Assembly (NCBI GenBank): GCA_017635095.1
Contig: JAGBMA010000107.1
Coordinates: 1 to 45,839 of the forward strand
Length of the DNA stretch: 45,839 nucleotides
DNA from: Ruminiclostridium sp.
GTDB lineage: Bacteria > Bacillota > Clostridia > Oscillospirales > Ruminococcaceae
Direction: 5' to 3'
Each line of letters begins with the position of its first letter. Position 1 is the stretch's first letter. The position numbers and the translations under genes are program-made. Shown one piece after another: positions 24,395 to 32,050 of the stretch. The notes below the pieces were generated by a model, which did not search any database, was not told where the DNA came from, and saw only the letters and a program-made list of their open reading frames with translations.

Positions 24395-24423
24395 ATATTA
24401 TCATACTTTTGTGCAGAATGCAA
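24395..24423 (-). promoter_or_regulatory. promoter of sigma/anti-sigma unit 4
   Basis: On the minus strand TTGCAT (24418-24423), 17 bases, TAATAT (24395-24400). Same -35 box as units 1-3. Confidence 0.65.
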
Positions 24424-24438
24424 CATTTATTGCAGATA

Positions 24439-24467
24439 TTGAAATTATATAACAATTATTGTATAAT
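24439..24467 (+). promoter_or_regulatory. promoter of the 24581 operon
   Basis: TTGAAA (24439-24444), 17 bases, TATAAT (24462-24467). Its -35 lies only 15 bases from the -35 of the divergent unit 4 promoter. The leader to the ATG at 24581 is about 105 bases. Confidence 0.68.
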
Positions 24468-24580
24468 ATTTTTGAAAAAGTGTTACTTTTTGACCGATTT
24501 TGTTGTATATAAGGGTAGAGGGGGAGCAATTCAAAGACTTTGGGACATCTGATGAACGCCGGGGAGAAAGAGAGAGGAAG

Positions 24581-25141
24581 ATGACCGACGAAAAGATAAT
24601 CGAGCTGTACTTTTCCCGTTCGGAGGACGCGATTGCCGAGACAGACAAAAAGTACGGCGCATACTGCCGCACAATGTCGCATAATATCACCGGAAGCCGT
24701 GAGGACAGCGAGGAGTGCGTGAACGATACATATTTAAAGGTGTGGAATGTTATCCCGCCGCAGCGTCCGCCGAGGTTCGGCGCTTTTGTTGTGCGGATAT
24801 GCCGTAACATTGCGCTCAATATGCGGAGGGCGAAAGGTATGCTGAAACGCAGCGAGGAATATGAGGCGATACGCTTCGAGGAAGTGAGCGAGTGCCTGCC
24901 GTCAAAGGAAAATGTTGAAAAGACGCTCGATGAGAAAGCTGCAATAAAAGCGCTGGAGAAATTCCTGTCCGGGCTTTCTCCCGAAAAGCGTTCAATGTTC
25001 GTGCGCAGGTACTTTTATTTCAGCAGCTACGCGCAGATAGCGGCAGACCTCGGCGTTTCCGAGGGCAAGGTGAAAATGACCGTGAGCCGCACCCGCGAAA
25101 AGCTGCGGGAATATCTTGAAAAGGAGGGTATCGACCTATGA
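24581..25141 (+). CDS. RNA polymerase sigma factor, ECF type (different subgroup)
   Basis: A 186-aa sigma factor: region 2 GSREDSEECVNDTYLKVWN, then RPPRFGAFVVRICRNIALNM, and region 4 FLSGLSPEKRSMFVRRYFYF with AQIAADLGVSEGKVKMTVSR. The SEECVNDTYLKVW form marks a clostridial subgroup distinct from the five other units of the island. An earlier in-frame ATG (24500) is less likely. GAGAGGAAG directly precedes 24581 and MTDEKIIELYFSR is the usual start. The stop overlaps the next gene as ATGA. Confidence 0.92.
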   Translation: MTDEKIIELYFSRSEDAIAETDKKYGAYCRTMSHNITGSREDSEECVNDTYLKVWNVIPPQRPPRFGAFVVRICRNIALNMRRAKGMLKRSEEYEAIRFEEVSECLPSKENVEKTLDEKAAIKALEKFLSGLSPEKRSMFVRRYFYFSSYAQIAADLGVSEGKVKMTVSRTREKLREYLEKEGIDL

Positions 25142-25938
25142 CACGCGAGGACAGATTTCTCGATGTGTTCGGGAAGATAGACGACAAATATCTTGTTACG
25201 GCTTTGCCGGGAGCCTTTGAGCCCGATCTCGGGACTGCTGTTATACACGCCGACAAAAGTATCGAAGCTGTGGAGATCACCGAAAAGGATATCCGGCGCT
25301 ATCGGATATTGCAGGCTGTGAAATACTCCGCGGCGGCTGCGGTTGTAATTGCTGCGGGTGCGCTGCTGTGTGCTAACTGGGATAAGATAGCGGTATCGGG
25401 CGGTGAGCAGTCCACTGTTTCATCACAGGACACAGGTTTTCCCGGAGCCGCGTCACAGGGTACAATGGACACGGTCATTTCATTGTCCCCGCCTATCCCG
25501 ATGATAACTTCCACGGAGGGCGATACGGGAGAGAACAGCGGCAATTACGATCCGTTTTTCAACAGCACCGGAGACGAAACAGAGACAACAGATGATAATA
25601 CCTTACCGGAGAATTTCAGCATTGCGGACGGACGCTATGAGACCGACATTTCCGCTGATATTGACTTTGAAGGGCAGCTTCAGGACGGAAGGATATTGTT
25701 CCGCTGGTCGCGCTACACCGGCGGGGAATACGATGTTACCGTGGACGGGTACACTCTGATATGCTCGGAGAACGGTACCGAATATTTTGACGTAGGTGAT
25801 TTTGCGGCCGACAGCAAGGGGTGCGTAGTAAACCTTGACGGCACAGAGCAATTCCCGCTGTACTTCATAATACAGTGCCGGTTCAATTACGAGGGAATGG
25901 CTTTTCTCGGATATTCGGCGCCTTTTAAGATAGAGTGA
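25138..25938 (+). CDS. membrane-anchored anti-sigma-like protein
   Basis: A 266-aa protein coupled to the sigma gene by ATGA. The cytoplasmic part (residues 1-58) has MTREDRFLDVFGKIDDKYL. One membrane helix lies at about 60-78 (AVKYSAAAAVVIAAGALLCA). Then comes a long Ser/Thr/Gly-rich linker (about 85-165) and a small C-terminal beta domain (DGYTLICSENGTEYFDVGDF). The gene position and topology make it the probable anti-sigma factor of the 24581 sigma factor. It does not resemble the large anti-sigma proteins of the neighbouring units beyond topology. Confidence 0.7.
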   Translation: MTREDRFLDVFGKIDDKYLVTALPGAFEPDLGTAVIHADKSIEAVEITEKDIRRYRILQAVKYSAAAAVVIAAGALLCANWDKIAVSGGEQSTVSSQDTGFPGAASQGTMDTVISLSPPIPMITSTEGDTGENSGNYDPFFNSTGDETETTDDNTLPENFSIADGRYETDISADIDFEGQLQDGRILFRWSRYTGGEYDVTVDGYTLICSENGTEYFDVGDFAADSKGCVVNLDGTEQFPLYFIIQCRFNYEGMAFLGYSAPFKIE

Positions 25939-25947
25939 GGAGAGGAT

Positions 25948-26871
25948 ATGGATAAAAGGATAAGAAAACACATAATCATCGAATATGTTCTGAAAGTTGC
26001 AATACCTGTCCTGTTCTTCGGTTTGTTTTATCTTGGTGCAAATACTTTTGGTTTATTCGGCACTCCGGAAATATTTGCTTGGATATGGCTAATATTATAC
26101 ATAGTAGCTTATTATTGGTATATCTCACTTCCGGTGTATATTCTGATACTGTTTGTACCCTTTGCGAAGCGCGAGGGCAGCTTCTTCAAAAAGTACATTC
26201 TCCCGCCGCTTGTCACCATAGGTATTATCGCTGGTATCATCGGAGTGATATTCGGGATAAAATGCGCTGTACAGGGTGTGAACGATCTCAGTAAGTACAT
26301 CAGTGACAGACAAACCGGAGCCGAGATTGACGCATTTATTGATCGTTCCGATGAAACTCTCATTTACATATATCCCATTAACGGCGAGGAGTACTATCCT
26401 AACGGAATATATTACAGCTCGGTCAAAACCTCCAGTGTGTTCATAGACTACGATACAAAGGAAGTCGCGTTCGTGGTGTATGATTGGGTCTATAAACATA
26501 TATTCCATACCTGCAAACTCGAACAGACCGAGTTTAAAACAAGGGAATTCGAGAACTACTACGATGACACCTTTGAGGCTCCCGACATAGGTGACGGGTA
26601 TTACTATCAGACCTATACCGAGCTTAACACGCCCGGACAACTCCTGTACACCTATGGAGATTACAAAAGATCTGGCAGCACTAACGGCGTTGCGCTGATA
26701 ATGCGTGACGGCACAATGTGGGTCGCTCATTTCGAGCCGACAGATCTGTCACTCGGACAAGATATATTCGGTTTTGATCTGTGCCATGACGGCGAACAGC
26801 AGAAGATTGAAGATCAGGAGTTGGAATATACACATCGAAAATGGAGCGAATGGAATGAAAATAGTAATTAA
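25948..26871 (+). CDS. multi-pass membrane protein of unknown function
   Basis: A 307-aa protein with about four hydrophobic segments in residues 12-110 (VAIPVLFFGLFYLGANTFGL; IFAWIWLILYIVAYYWYISL; PVYILILFVPFA; LVTIGIIAGIIGVIFGI) followed by a polar, Tyr/Asp-rich domain of about 200 residues. GGAGAGG precedes the ATG ten bases after the anti-sigma gene. It is the third gene of the sigma operon, so probably part of its regulon or sensing apparatus. No family is recognised. Confidence 0.65.
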   Translation: MDKRIRKHIIIEYVLKVAIPVLFFGLFYLGANTFGLFGTPEIFAWIWLILYIVAYYWYISLPVYILILFVPFAKREGSFFKKYILPPLVTIGIIAGIIGVIFGIKCAVQGVNDLSKYISDRQTGAEIDAFIDRSDETLIYIYPINGEEYYPNGIYYSSVKTSSVFIDYDTKEVAFVVYDWVYKHIFHTCKLEQTEFKTREFENYYDDTFEAPDIGDGYYYQTYTELNTPGQLLYTYGDYKRSGSTNGVALIMRDGTMWVAHFEPTDLSLGQDIFGFDLCHDGEQQKIEDQELEYTHRKWSEWNENSN

Positions 26872-27718
26872 AATAATAGCAGTCCTTATCGGCGCGGTAA
26901 TTCTGATCGCGGGCGGCATTTACCTTGACATTATACTCGTGGAAAAGCATAATGAGGAATACCCGGTGCAATACATAAAAGAGCATTATCCGAACGCCGA
27001 GATACTTGACATAGAGCGTGGGAAAAATCCCGCGTTCAGCGGTGGTCCTCACGCCGATTATATTCTGTTCGACACCGAAAAACAGATAATATTCAGTCAG
27101 GATTTCGCGCCGAAGGGGCTTGGCGGGCGGCTTGAACCGTATATTTATACAGATTACGATCCGTATGAAGAAGCTCTTGCAATGCGTGAAGGCTGTGATC
27201 GCTGCATTGCTGTGATACCGGAGGTATATGACGAGGAATACATAGCACGCTGCAATCCCGAAAGCAGCAGCGGTGTGCTGATATTCATACACAAGTGCGA
27301 CGTGGAGAAATTTGCGGCGCTGTGCAGAGCGCTGACAGAGTTTGTTCGCAATGAATATTTCCCGTCGAAGTCGGAGCGCGGGCAGTATATAGAGTTTACC
27401 GTGTTTGTCTGCGGTGACGAGTTCTATGATCGGGTGAGCAAATTCGACTTTACGCAGTACGCCAAAGATCACGCTTCGGGCAGTATCTTCCAGATGACAG
27501 CCTTTGATGTGGCAAAGCTGATAAACGCGGAGGTGACCCGTATCAGCGTATGCACCGAAGACGCGATACCGTATGATTTCTATTATGCTCCCGGCGATCC
27601 CTCGTATAAGGATTATCGGGATCCCGCGGATTTTGACGAAACGCTGATAGTTTTCGACGGTGAGCCGAACGATCAGAGCGCCTGTGTCGTTGTTTTCGGG
27701 GTAGATTACGCAGAATAA
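26855..27718 (+). CDS. membrane-anchored protein of unknown function
   Basis: A 287-aa protein with an N-terminal membrane helix (VIKIIAVLIGAVILIAGGIYL) and a polar remainder (HYPNAEILDIERG; PYEEALAMREGCDRCIAVIP). The ATG at 26855 overlaps the end of the previous gene by 17 bases and has GGAG 9 bases upstream. Longer in-frame starts run into the previous gene and are rejected. Last gene of the 24581 operon. No family is recognised. Confidence 0.65.
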   Translation: MKIVIKIIAVLIGAVILIAGGIYLDIILVEKHNEEYPVQYIKEHYPNAEILDIERGKNPAFSGGPHADYILFDTEKQIIFSQDFAPKGLGGRLEPYIYTDYDPYEEALAMREGCDRCIAVIPEVYDEEYIARCNPESSSGVLIFIHKCDVEKFAALCRALTEFVRNEYFPSKSERGQYIEFTVFVCGDEFYDRVSKFDFTQYAKDHASGSIFQMTAFDVAKLINAEVTRISVCTEDAIPYDFYYAPGDPSYKDYRDPADFDETLIVFDGEPNDQSACVVVFGVDYAE

Positions 27719-27725
27719 GCATTAA

Positions 27726-27774
27726 AAAGTGGCAGAATGGGCAGAGTTCGGTCTCGCGTCCGTTCTGTCACTTT
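27726..27774 (+). terminator. terminator of the 24581 operon
   Basis: AAAGTGGCAGAA and TTCTGTCACTTT (one G-T pair) around a 25-base loop that can itself pair partly. The T-run is weak. Confidence 0.55.
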
Positions 27775-27817
27775 GTATTTATCAAAAAATATCAGAAAAA
27801 TGTCAGGTTTTGGTTTT

Positions 27818-27829
27818 CTCATTCGTATT
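27818..27829 (+). promoter_or_regulatory. ECF -10-like motif upstream of sigma gene 27876
   Basis: CTCATTCGTATT, like the motif at 19010-19021 and at 42046-42057. A possible -35 element GTCAGG begins at 27802. No good housekeeping promoter is apparent here. Confidence 0.45.
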
Positions 27830-27834
27830 ATATA

Positions 27835-27848
27835 TGAAAGGCCTTTCA
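27835..27848. promoter_or_regulatory. palindrome upstream of sigma gene 27876
   Basis: TGAAAGGCCTTTCA, perfect 14-bp palindrome following TATATA and 28 bases upstream of the start codon. Confidence 0.5.
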
Positions 27849-27875
27849 AATGCGGTCGGAAGGAAGTGAGAGTAA

Positions 27876-28385
27876 GTGAATGACAATGATTTTGAAAGCT
27901 GTGTACATAAATACCGGAACACTGTATTCGGTACCGCACTGTGCTTTGTAAAAAATCCGAGTGACGCGGATGATATTTCGCAGGAGGTTTTTATAAAGCT
28001 CTATAATTATTCCGGTCAGTTCGACAGTGACGAGCATATCCGTGCATGGCTTATCAGATGTACCGTTAATCTGGGCAAAAGTCTTTTGCGTTCATATTGG
28101 CACAGATTTTCTGCCCCGCTTGAAGAAGCAGGCGACAAAGTTCACTATGACAGCTGTACAGAGCATACGGATATGCTAAAACTGCTGAACAGGCTGAGTC
28201 CCAAAATACGCGCGGTCATGTATCTTCATTACTATGAAGGTTATCCGGCAGCGGATATAGGCAAAATGCTCAATATAAGCGAAAGCGCGGTTATGGCGAG
28301 GCTCAGCAGAGGCAGAAAGCGCCTCAGGTCATTATTGCTTGAAGAAAGGAATGAAGATGATAATGGATTACAGGAATATATTTGA
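27876..28385 (+). CDS. RNA polymerase sigma factor, ECF type, unit 5
   Basis: A 169-aa ECF sigma factor, GTG start with GGAAGGAAG upstream: MNDNDFESCVHKYRNTVFGT, region 2 NPSDADDISQEVFIKLYNY, then AWLIRCTVNLGKSLLRSYW, and region 4 YYEGYPAADIGKMLNISESA with VMARLSRGRKRLRSLLL. It belongs to the same subgroup as units 1-4 but is on the opposite strand, 3.6 kb away from unit 4. It overlaps the following anti-sigma gene by 23 bases. Confidence 0.92.
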   Translation: MNDNDFESCVHKYRNTVFGTALCFVKNPSDADDISQEVFIKLYNYSGQFDSDEHIRAWLIRCTVNLGKSLLRSYWHRFSAPLEEAGDKVHYDSCTEHTDMLKLLNRLSPKIRAVMYLHYYEGYPAADIGKMLNISESAVMARLSRGRKRLRSLLLEERNEDDNGLQEYI

Positions 28386-29340
28386 AAGCTCATTGAACGA
28401 GGCACGTGAGACTACTCAGCTCCCCGATGACGACAAGTTTATTAAGATCGTTAAAGAAAGGGCGGTTAATATGGAGAAGAAAAAGATAAGATCAAAGAAG
28501 CCGGCTGTTATTGCGGTTTCGATAGCGGCTGCGGCAGTGCTGACGGTTTCTGCGGGGGCATTGGTCAACTATTTTCATCAGCGATCTGTGGATATATTTT
28601 TCCCGGACGTTTCGGGAACACAGACAGAAACACTTATAGATGAAGATAGTCCTCTCACCTCCGCAAACAAACATTTCAGGATAACACTTGACAAAGCATA
28701 TTATGACGGTGATAACCTTACCTGCATAATGACGGCGGAATCGCTTGACGGAACGCTTATGACCGTGCCCGATATACAGGCTTGTCATGACGGACAGTTC
28801 ACAGCAGGTTCGTATCCGCTGCATTATGATATGTCGGGCGGACAGTTTCGCAGTCTGGATTTAGTCAAAAGCACGGAAACTCCGTTCGTTGCTCATATCT
28901 CGGAATATGAGCTGAAACGAATGGGAGTTGCGGGCGGTTTTGAAACTCTTGAGGGCGAGACGTATATAAGATTCGGAAAGCATCTTGGAGACGGCATATT
29001 CGACGGTATAGAGCTTCGCGTAAGCGTTGAAAAAAATGTTGAAACAGCAGAAGTGTTCAGCGAAAACGGCGATAAGCTCATTATGACGCAGATAGGATTT
29101 TACTCCGATGAAATATCCGTACTGCCGAAAATGTCGGAGATCAGAAGCGGAGAATCTCATACATTCCCGGAAATAAAGCTCATACGAAACGACGAAACAT
29201 TTAAGGAGTTTAATGAAGGTGATTATCCGTACTCTATGTGGTCGGATACATGGTGCTATTTGCTGTTTCCCAAGTTGATACAGCTTGACGAGTACAGCGG
29301 TATCGAAGTGGACGGAGTTCGTTATCTGAAAAACAGTTGA
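28363..29340 (+). CDS. membrane-anchored anti-sigma-like protein, unit 5
   Basis: A 325-aa protein. The N-terminus MDYRNIFESSLNEARETTQL with IVKERAVNMEKK corresponds to the docking part of units 1-4. The helix AVIAVSIAAAAVLTVSAGAL (about residues 47-68) is followed by an ectodomain of about 255 residues. It lacks the NWLNEHGGLKE hallmark and is half the size of its paralogues. The start at 28363 is chosen by alignment. 28357 is better spaced from AAAGGA, so the exact start is open. Confidence 0.75.
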   Translation: MDYRNIFESSLNEARETTQLPDDDKFIKIVKERAVNMEKKKIRSKKPAVIAVSIAAAAVLTVSAGALVNYFHQRSVDIFFPDVSGTQTETLIDEDSPLTSANKHFRITLDKAYYDGDNLTCIMTAESLDGTLMTVPDIQACHDGQFTAGSYPLHYDMSGGQFRSLDLVKSTETPFVAHISEYELKRMGVAGGFETLEGETYIRFGKHLGDGIFDGIELRVSVEKNVETAEVFSENGDKLIMTQIGFYSDEISVLPKMSEIRSGESHTFPEIKLIRNDETFKEFNEGDYPYSMWSDTWCYLLFPKLIQLDEYSGIEVDGVRYLKNS

Positions 29341-29353
29341 AGGCAATATCATG

Positions 29354-29383
29354 GCGCACAGATTTCGGTCTGTGCGTCTTTTG
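29354..29383 (+). terminator. terminator of unit 5
   Basis: CGCACAGA and TCTGTGCG around TTTCGG, followed by TCTTTT. Confidence 0.8.
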
Positions 29384-29553
29384 GCCATAAAAACTTTCCT
29401 TCTTCCGATTTTTACCCAATAAACTACATATACAATTGAAAAATAACCGGATATATGATATAATTATTATATACAAGTGTTGTTCACAGTGTACAAACGA
29501 TGTTCGCGGGAATTGTTTAATTTTGCCAAATCGTAATTTTTTTGCAAAAAAGC

Positions 29554-29580
29554 GTAACTATTCGCATTTTCATTCGTTAT
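29554..29580 (+). promoter_or_regulatory. ECF-type promoter of the DUF4132 operon
   Basis: GTAAC (29554-29558), 16 bases, CGTTAT (29575-29580), then ATAAGCAGAAGG. The same elements with the same spacing lie upstream of the related sigma gene at 42001, which suggests recognition by these sigma factors themselves. Confidence 0.6.
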
Positions 29581-29637
29581 ATAAGCAGAAGGAAAAAATA
29601 GAGTAATGAGAATAGTAATACATAAGGGAAAATCAAA

Positions 29638-30219
29638 ATGTGGTATGATTCAAGATTTAAGACTTATAAGGATATACGCGAAGGCCGAACCGACAGAATA
29701 ACAGTATTTATGGAGATCATAAAACCGGCTCTGATAATAATGGCAATTTTACTCTTAATTGCGGTTGGTGCAGATGTTACCATAAATATAATCGAGAACG
29801 CTTCTCTTATCCACGGCGAGGCGGGAATGCTCGAATACGCGAGACAAGCTCACGGCGACGGACTGGAATTTACAGGTTCTGTATCTGACGGGGGAGAAAC
29901 AGTCGCATGGTTTACAGCCGACCCGTTAAATCCTGTGTGTATCCCGATCGTTTTTACGCAAAAGGGAAAAGACACTTACTCTGTTGCAAATGACCCGAAT
30001 AGCTTTCGTAAAGCGGACGCGTGCAATTTCCTGTGGCATTTCGGATATGCAATACACGTTGAAGACCATGAAATAGCCAAAATACAGATAATATCCGGCG
30101 GAAACACCGTCATACCTGTTACAGAATATCCTTTCAATACATATTGGGAATTTGACGGCGGCAGCTCCACAAGTATTTACTATCTCGACGAGAATGGAAA
30201 TATTATTGAGCATGACTGA
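29638..30219 (+). CDS. single-pass membrane protein of unknown function
   Basis: A 193-aa protein with a short cytoplasmic head (MWYDSRFKTYKDIREGRTDR), a membrane helix at about residues 28-51 (IKPALIIMAILLLIAVGADV) and a polar outer domain. It lies 35 bases before the sigma gene and after the ECF-type promoter, so it is the first gene of the operon. AAGGGAAA precedes the ATG. No family is recognised. Confidence 0.68.
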   Translation: MWYDSRFKTYKDIREGRTDRITVFMEIIKPALIIMAILLLIAVGADVTINIIENASLIHGEAGMLEYARQAHGDGLEFTGSVSDGGETVAWFTADPLNPVCIPIVFTQKGKDTYSVANDPNSFRKADACNFLWHFGYAIHVEDHEIAKIQIISGGNTVIPVTEYPFNTYWEFDGGSSTSIYYLDENGNIIEHD

Positions 30220-30254
30220 ATTGGATTTAGGACAGAAATATTTTGAGGTGTGAG

Positions 30255-30791
30255 ATGCTTTCATTATACTTAAGCTTAGTCGATAACGAGGAACAGCGCA
30301 CCCTCGTTGAACAGATTTATTCTGACTGTGAGCAGATAATGTACCGCACGGCGTACTCTATTCTGCATAACAAGCAGGACGCTGAGGACGCGGTACACGA
30401 CGCTTTTTTGCGGATAGTTTCCGATATTGACAGGATAGCTTCGGTCGATCCCGGCAAACGCAGAAATTATGCGGTAATTGTTGCGAAAAATATTGCGATT
30501 GACCATTACAGAAAAAATAAAAAACAGGTGGACATCGAAGATGTTCCGGAGTATGCGGACGAGGAGACCGATGTTGAACGCTCGGCTTTCGGTGAATATG
30601 ATGCTGCGGCTCTGAACGAGGCTCTGTTAAGGCTGCCGGAGAACTATCGTGAGGCTCTTATAATGTATTACTACCATGATATGCCGCTCGAAAGCGTTGC
30701 CGGAACATTCGGAATAAGCTATGAGGCTGCAAAAGCGAAACTGTTCAGAGCACGGAAGAAACTTTATGTACTGCTGAAAGAGGGTGAATAG
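30255..30791 (+). CDS. RNA polymerase sigma factor, ECF type
   Basis: A 178-aa ECF sigma factor: MLSLYLSLVDNEEQRTLVEQ, region 2 ILHNKQDAEDAVHDAFLRIV, then YAVIVAKNIAIDHYRKNKK, and region 4 RLPENYREALIMYYYHDMPL with AAKAKLFRARKKLYVLL. The start follows GAGGTG and matches the sigma factor at 42001 nearly residue for residue over the first 40 positions. An upstream ATG (30243) is less likely. TAG is followed after one base by the ATG of the first anti-sigma gene. Confidence 0.94.
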   Translation: MLSLYLSLVDNEEQRTLVEQIYSDCEQIMYRTAYSILHNKQDAEDAVHDAFLRIVSDIDRIASVDPGKRRNYAVIVAKNIAIDHYRKNKKQVDIEDVPEYADEETDVERSAFGEYDAAALNEALLRLPENYREALIMYYYHDMPLESVAGTFGISYEAAKAKLFRARKKLYVLLKEGE

Positions 30792-30792
30792 C

Positions 30793-31010
30793 ATGATCTG
30801 TGATTCATTCTATGAAGCGCTTGCTATGCAGGCTGCCGCGGCAGAAGCGGCGATACCGGATATGCCGGAGCATAGATTTTCGCTGCGCTATAGGCGGAAG
30901 AAAAAAGTGCTTATCAAAGCCTATGAGAAGTCAAAAGAACAGAGCAGCAGCTTTCTGAGTACCTTTCACAAGCTGAGACTGCATCAGAAGATAAGGGCAG
31001 CAGTGCTTAT
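30793..31010 (+). repeat. duplicated anti-sigma N-terminal coding segment, copy A
   Basis: About 95 percent identical by eye to 31836-32050. Similarity drops sharply at the membrane-helix codons. Confidence 0.8.
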
Positions 31011-31812
31011 CACCGTGCTTATGCTTCTTCTTATATCCGCAGGTTCCGTGTTTGTAAACTACAGCATAGGAGGATTTTCCGGTTACAGGCAGTCAACGCA
31101 TACCGATGTCAGCTTCGACAACTGGGAGGGTTCACCCGAAACACTTTATCCGCGATATAGTCTGACGTATGACCTTAGCGGCTGGAACAAGGAAATACTC
31201 TGTGATGAGAAGAACAGATACTCCGAACAGTATAAAATCGGAAACAAGTATATTATCTATACCTATGAAACATGGGATAGATATACAGAGCATGATCCGG
31301 AATCTGATTTTGATGAGATGCACCCGGGCGGTGAGTTTGTTCAGGACAGAACACTGCATCATATAAATGCGGACGGTTCGGAGAAGCTTATCTGGACAGA
31401 CGGGTCTTATTGGCTGTCTCTTGAATATGCCGGGATCACTTATGCGGAAGCGATGAAGATACGCGGATCATCTTACGCTCCTGCATACAGGATCACATAC
31501 GATATGAGTGACTGGAATATGGAAGTAGTCAGCGATGACTTCCTGATGCGCTGGGTAGCCTATGACAGAAACGATCATTATTTTGACTTCGTAGTGGAGA
31601 TAAAGGAAGCATATCAGAACGTGCGCCTGAACACCGAGGGAACGGAACCTGAGAGCAGGGAAGTGAACGGACATGAAGCATTATATTTTGTGCAGCCGGA
31701 CGGTGTGTCACAGTATCTCGCGTATGATAACGGTGATTATATTTTTGAGTTTGTTTTTGATATTGAATATGACGAGGCTTTGAAAATAATAGATTCGGTA
31801 AAGTTTATGTGA
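30793..31812 (+). CDS. anti-sigma factor with two DUF4367-type domains
   Basis: A 339-aa protein. Residues 1-65 are the basic docking part (MPEHRFSLRYRRKKKVLIKA), about 75-97 the membrane helix (AAVLITVLMLLLISAGSVFV), then two successive DUF4367-like domains (YSLTYDLSGWNKEILCDEKN and, later, YRITYDMSDWNMEVVSDDF), where relatives have one. AGAGGGTG precedes ATG 30793; a GTG nine bases earlier is less likely. The first 220 bases are almost identical to the next gene. Confidence 0.86.
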   Translation: MICDSFYEALAMQAAAAEAAIPDMPEHRFSLRYRRKKKVLIKAYEKSKEQSSSFLSTFHKLRLHQKIRAAVLITVLMLLLISAGSVFVNYSIGGFSGYRQSTHTDVSFDNWEGSPETLYPRYSLTYDLSGWNKEILCDEKNRYSEQYKIGNKYIIYTYETWDRYTEHDPESDFDEMHPGGEFVQDRTLHHINADGSEKLIWTDGSYWLSLEYAGITYAEAMKIRGSSYAPAYRITYDMSDWNMEVVSDDFLMRWVAYDRNDHYFDFVVEIKEAYQNVRLNTEGTEPESREVNGHEALYFVQPDGVSQYLAYDNGDYIFEFVFDIEYDEALKIIDSVKFM

Positions 31813-31835
31813 ATCCTTAAAAGGACGGTGAGAGT

Positions 31836-32050
31836 ATGATCTGTGACACATTCTACGAAGCGCTTGCTATGCAGGCTGCCGCGGTAGAAGCGGCGATACC
31901 GGATATGCCGGAGCATAGATTTTCGCTGCGCTATAAGCGGAAGAAAAAAGCGCTTATCAAAGCCTATGAGAAATCAAAAGAACAGAGCAGCAGCTTTCTG
32001 AGTACCTTTCACAAGCTGCGGCTGCGGCAGAAGATACGGGTGGCGGTGCT
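31836..32050 (+). repeat. duplicated anti-sigma N-terminal coding segment, copy B
   Basis: Partner of 30793-31010. Confidence 0.8.
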
